DNA of 64,000 bases from Lunularia cruciata (Eukaryota; Streptophyta; Marchantiopsida; Lunulariales; Lunulariaceae). The translations under genes and the position numbers were made by a program. Below, piece after piece: positions 59,974 to 64,000 of this stretch; positions within the stretch are counted from its first letter, which is position 1; each line of letters starts with the position of its first letter. The stretch is taken from the NCBI GenBank assembly GCA_948567375.1, contig OX419760.1, positions 29,202,001 through 29,266,000 of the forward strand, in the 5' to 3' direction. The notes under the pieces were generated by a model that did no database searches, was not told where the DNA came from, and saw only the letters and a list, made by a program, of their open reading frames with translations.

Positions 59974-60183
59974 CCCTCACAATACAGGTGACAGAGATCA
60001 ACGTGTACATTCCATAGATAGAGAGCAACTGGATAAAAGAATTACAGTAAGTCATAAAATTCCACAAAAGCAGCTTCTGCTCTAGATCTGAGAGGGGTGT
60101 ACTAAAGCCTTCTCACCTGCACTTGTACACAAAGAGTCACCAGCACTAGCTAGCAGATCACACAGGCCTTGAAGCGTGGATTT

Positions 60184-63100
60184 TCAGTAACCTGGTCCCC
60201 TCCAAAGAATGCGATCAACTTTTGATGTAGCGCCTGGAATGCCTCCAATCCTCCTTTGTAGCTCATTGTCAATGGCCAGAGTACCAAATACCCGTGCGAA
60301 GCTTTTCAGGATCAAAGGACTCTTGTTTTTAGACAAGAAATCAACCAATCCTTCAAGATCTCCAGAGGAATCCGTGTTGTGTTTGCGATGGGCAATATCA
60401 TGAGTTGAATTACCCAAAGTTAGCACCAGCCATTCTTGCACCTCCACACATTCCAGGAAGAGTGTGAGCAGTTTTGAGATTGAACCTGCAATTTCTCCAA
60501 TCCTTTCTCCCATCTTCACTCCTTGATATGTCAACCAAGGCCGATGCAACACTTCCCTTTCCGGGCTAAGGTCCATACAACAGTCCTCATCAGCACGGAG
60601 TCACTTCCACCGAACAAACCATCCAATAGTGCCTCAATTGCACCGGGGAAATCCACACTCTGCTTAGCAACGGCCTCATAATCAGCCAAATTCGACAGAG
60701 TTATCACCACTTGAACTTGAAAATCCACACTTCCATCCCGTTGAAGAGAGACCTTAAGGAGTTCAAGATTGACCCGGGAACTTATCCGATTCTCCTATTT
60801 CCATTTTTATGTTTGCCTAGGTTCGCTAACGTCCATACAACATTCCTCAGTAGGGACTCACTTCCACCCGACATACCATCCACTAGTGCCTCAACTGAAC
60901 CCGCGAAATCCAGAGTCTGCTTAGCAGTGGCCTCATAATCAGCCAAATTCGACAGAGTTCTCGCCGCTCCAACTTGGACATCCACACTTCCATCCCTTTC
61001 AAAAAAAAACCTAAAGGAATTTTGAGATTGACCCCGGAACTTCTCCGATTCTCCTCTTCCCCTCTTCATGTTTGCCTAGACTGGCTAAGGTGCATGCAAC
61101 GTTCTCCATCAGCACGGAATTACTTCCACAGGATAAACCCTCCAATAGTGCGGCAACACCACCGGGGAAATCCAGAATCTACTAAGCAGCGGCCTCATAA
61201 CCCGCCAAATTCCGCTAGACTTCTCACCACTTGAACTTGAACATCCACACTTCCATCCCTTTGAAGAAAGAGCTCCAAGAGTTTCAAGATTGACACCGGA
61301 ACTTCTCCCATTCTTCTCTTCCCCTCTTCATGCACACCTGGATTGCCTAAGGTCCATGCAACGTTCTTCATCAGCACGAAATTACTTCCACCTGATAAAC
61401 CATCCAATAATGCCTCAACACCACCGGGGGAATCCAGAATCTGCTTAGCACCAGCCCCATAATCAGCCAAATTCGCCAGAGTTCTCACCACTGCAACTTG
61501 AACATCCACACTTCCATCCCTTTGAAGAAAGAGTTCAAGGAGTTTCGAGATTGACCCCGGAACTCCTCCCATTCTTCTCTTCCCCTCTTCATGCAAAGCT
61601 ACCTTCATGCAAAGCTACCTTGACTAAGGCCGATGCACCGTTCTCCACAAGCACTAATTACTTCCACCCGATACACCCTCTAATAATGCCTCAACACCAC
61701 TGGGGAAAGCCAGAATATGCTTAGCAGCGGCCTCATAATCAGCCAAATTTGCCACAGTTCGCACCACTTCAACTTGAACATCCACACTTCCATCCCTTTC
61801 AAGAAAGAGCTCAAAGAGTTTCGAGATTGACCCCGGAACTTCTCCCATTCTTCTCTTCCCCTCTTCATGCAAAGCTAGATTGCCTAAGGTCGATGCGACG
61901 TTTTTCATCGGCACGGAATTACTTCCACTTGATAAACCTTCCAATAATGTCTCAACACCACCGGGGAAATCCAGAATCTGCTTAGCAGCGGCCTCATAAC
62001 CAACCAAATTCGCCAGAGTTCTCACCACTTGAACTTGAACATCCACATTTCCATCCCTTTGAAGAAAGAGCTAAAAGAGTTTCGAGATTCACTCCGAAAC
62101 TTCTCCCATTCTTCTCCTCCCCTCTTCATGCGAGGCTAGATTGCCTAAGGTCGATGCAACGTTCTCGATCAGCACGGAATTACTTCCACGCGATAAACCA
62201 TCCAATAATGCCTCAACACCACTGGGGAAATCCAGAATCTGCTTAGCAGCGGCCTCATAACCAGCCAAATTCGCCAGCCTTCTCACCACTTCAACTTGAA
62301 CATCCACACTTCCATCCCTTTGAAGAAAGAGCTCAAAGAGTTTCGAGATTGACCCCGGAACTTCTCCCATTCTTCTCTTCCCCTCTTCATGCCAAGCTAG
62401 ATTGCCTAAGGTCCATGCAGCGTCCTCCATCAGCACGGAATTGCTTCCACCGGATAGACCATCCAATAATGCCTCAACACCACCGGGGAAATCCAGAATG
62501 TGCTTAGCAGCGGCCTCATAACCAGCCAAATTCCCCAGAGTTCTCACCACTTCAACTTGAACATCCACACTTCCATCCCTTTGAAGAAAGAGCTCAAAGA
62601 GTTCCGAGATTGACCCCGGACCTTCTCCCATTCTTCTCTTCCCCTCTTCATGCGAAGCTAGATTGCCTAAGGTCCCTGCAACGTTCTCCATCAGCCCGGA
62701 ATTACCTCCCCCGATAAACCTCCCATTAATGCCTCAACACCACCGGGGAAATCCAGAATGTGCTTAGCAGCGGCCTCACAATCAACGAAGCTCGACAGAG
62801 TTCTCACCACTTCAACTTGAACGTCCACACTTCCATCCCTTTCAAGAAAGAGCTCAAAGAGTTTCGAGATTGACCCCGGAACTTCTCCCATTCTTCTTTT
62901 CCCCTCTTCATGGAAAGCTAGATTAGCTAAGGTCGATGCAATGTTCTACATCAGCACGGAATTACTTCCACCCGATAAACTTCCACCCGATAAACTTCCA
63001 CCCGATAAACCATCCAATAATGCCTCAACACCACCGGGGAAATCCAGAATCTGCTTAGCAGCTGCCTCACAATCAGCCAAATTCGACAGAGATCTCACCA

Positions 63101-64000
63101 CTTCAACTTGAACATCCACACTTCCATCCCTTTGAAGAAAGAGCTCAAAGAGTTTCGAGATTGACCCCGGAACTTCTCCGATTCTCCACTTCCCCTCTTC
63201 ATGCAAAGCTAGATTGGCTAAGGTCCGTGCAACGTTCTTCATCAGCACGGAAGTACTTCCACCCGATCAACCATCCAATAATGCCTCGAGACCACCGGGG
63301 AAATCCAGAATCTGCTTAGCAGGGGACTCATAATTAGCCAAATGCGACAGAGTTCTCACCACTTGAACTTGAACATCCACACTTCCATCTCTTTGAAGAA
63401 AGAGCTCAAAGAGTTTCGAGATTGACCCCGGAACTTCTCCGATTCTCCCCTTCCCCTCTTCATGCAAAGCTAGATTGGCTAAGGTCCCTGCAATGTTCTC
63501 CATCAGCACGGAATTACTTCCACCTGATAAACCATCCAATAATGCCTCGACACCACCGGGGAAATCCAGAATCTGCTTAGCAGCTGCCTCATAATCAGCC
63601 AAATTCGACAGAGTTCTCACCACTCGAACTTGAACATCCACACTTCCATCCCTTTGAAGAAAGAGCTCAAAGAGTTTCGAGATTCACCCCGGAACTTCTC
63701 CGATTCTCCACTTCCCCTCTTCATGTTTGCCTAGATTGCCTAAGGTCCCTGCAACGTTCCCCAGCAGCACGGAAGTACTTTCACCTGATAAACCATCCAA
63801 TAATGCCTCGACACCACCGGGGAAATCCAGAATCTGCTTAGCAGCTGCCTCATAATCAGCCAAATTCGACAGAGTTCTCACCACTTCAACTTGAACATCC
63901 ACACTTCCATCCCTTTGAAGAAAGAGCTCAAAGAGTTTCGAGATTGACCCCGGAACTTCTCTTATTCTTCTCTTCCCCGCTTCACGGCAAGCTAGATTGG
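60184..64000 (-). pseudogene. NB-ARC-ARM immune receptor (right copy), 3' part of ARM array, broken, partial
   Basis: The right-hand NLR enters from beyond 64000 and ends at 60184. From 64000 to about 62700 the 261-bp ARM-pair units stay in one frame but are cut by three stops: TGA near 63683..63681 (in GSISKL), TGA near 63266..63264 (Leu position of DGLSGG) and TAG near 62945..62943 (Glu position of LMEN). A frameshift follows near 62700, after which the decayed units of the left copy (62691..60184) repeat with the same breaks. A 15-bp triplication at 62966..63010 adds GGSLS repeats. Whether the upstream exons are intact cannot be seen; as read, any product would stop at or before 63681. Confidence 0.75.

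Larger units (their letters stand above)
34702..62837. repeat. Second period of the 34.6-34.7 kb tandem segmental duplication
   Basis: Matches 1..28212 in order and orientation. Offset is 34701 up to about 2240, 34647 to about 6700, 34633 to about 18200 and 34624-34625 beyond; the steps are a 54-bp loss, a 14-bp loss, a 13-bp loss and a 5-bp gain in the right copy. Noncoding DNA differs by only a few substitutions per several kb by eye. Similarity stops at 28212/62837, inside the ARM array, where the two genes have different unit content. Confidence 0.93.

Overview
The window looks like nuclear DNA of a land plant. Genes have short GT-AG introns, intergenic DNA is AT-rich, a Ty3/gypsy chromovirus has an initiator-tRNA-Met primer site, and the one gene family present is a plant-type NB-ARC immune receptor (NLR). 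A C-terminal armadillo (ARM) array in place of leucine-rich repeats makes me lean towards a non-seed plant (bryophyte or lycophyte). That is inference; the species is not recognised.

The window holds about 1.85 periods of a head-to-tail segmental duplication of 34.6-34.7 kb. Position 1 matches 34702 (offset 34701); the offset falls to 34647, 34633 and about 34625 through a few small indels. Each period, left to right, contains: (i) the 5' end of a minus-strand NLR gene; (ii) its upstream flank, copy A; (iii) a second, older flank copy (A') carrying a 5.66-kb gypsy element with 5-bp target duplications; (iv) a third, diverged flank copy (B); (v) about 6.5 kb of AT-rich DNA without recognisable genes; (vi) the next NLR gene. 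Three NLR genes are touched: the extreme 5' end of one (1..141), one whole gene (28186..34842, with a decayed 3' array to 25559), and the 3' part of a third (60184..64000, running off the right edge).

The complete NLR is read from three coding exons (34842..33802, 33151..32309, 32154..28186). It encodes a helical N-terminal region, an NB-ARC with P-loop, Walker B, RNBS-B, a degenerate GLPLA and an LHD version of the MHD motif, then 13.5 almost identical 87-residue units, each a pair of ARM repeats. The array has clearly expanded and contracted: units form 522-bp higher-order blocks, the gene ends where an array junction breaks the frame, and the remaining downstream array carries stops and frameshifts that the right-hand copy shares.

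The gypsy element (6445..12106, copied at 41092..46739) is minus strand: LTR, PBS, gag, protease-RT-RNase H-integrase, chromodomain, PPT, LTR. It is dead through stops and a frameshift. It keeps a textbook -1 ribosomal frameshift signal at the gag end, and its U3 promoter is packed with heat-shock-element arrays just upstream of a TATA box. Between the two duplicated copies the element appears several-fold more diverged than its flanks, almost all by C/T and G/A transitions.

All coordinates and mismatch counts were made by eye, so exact edges of degenerate repeats are approximate.
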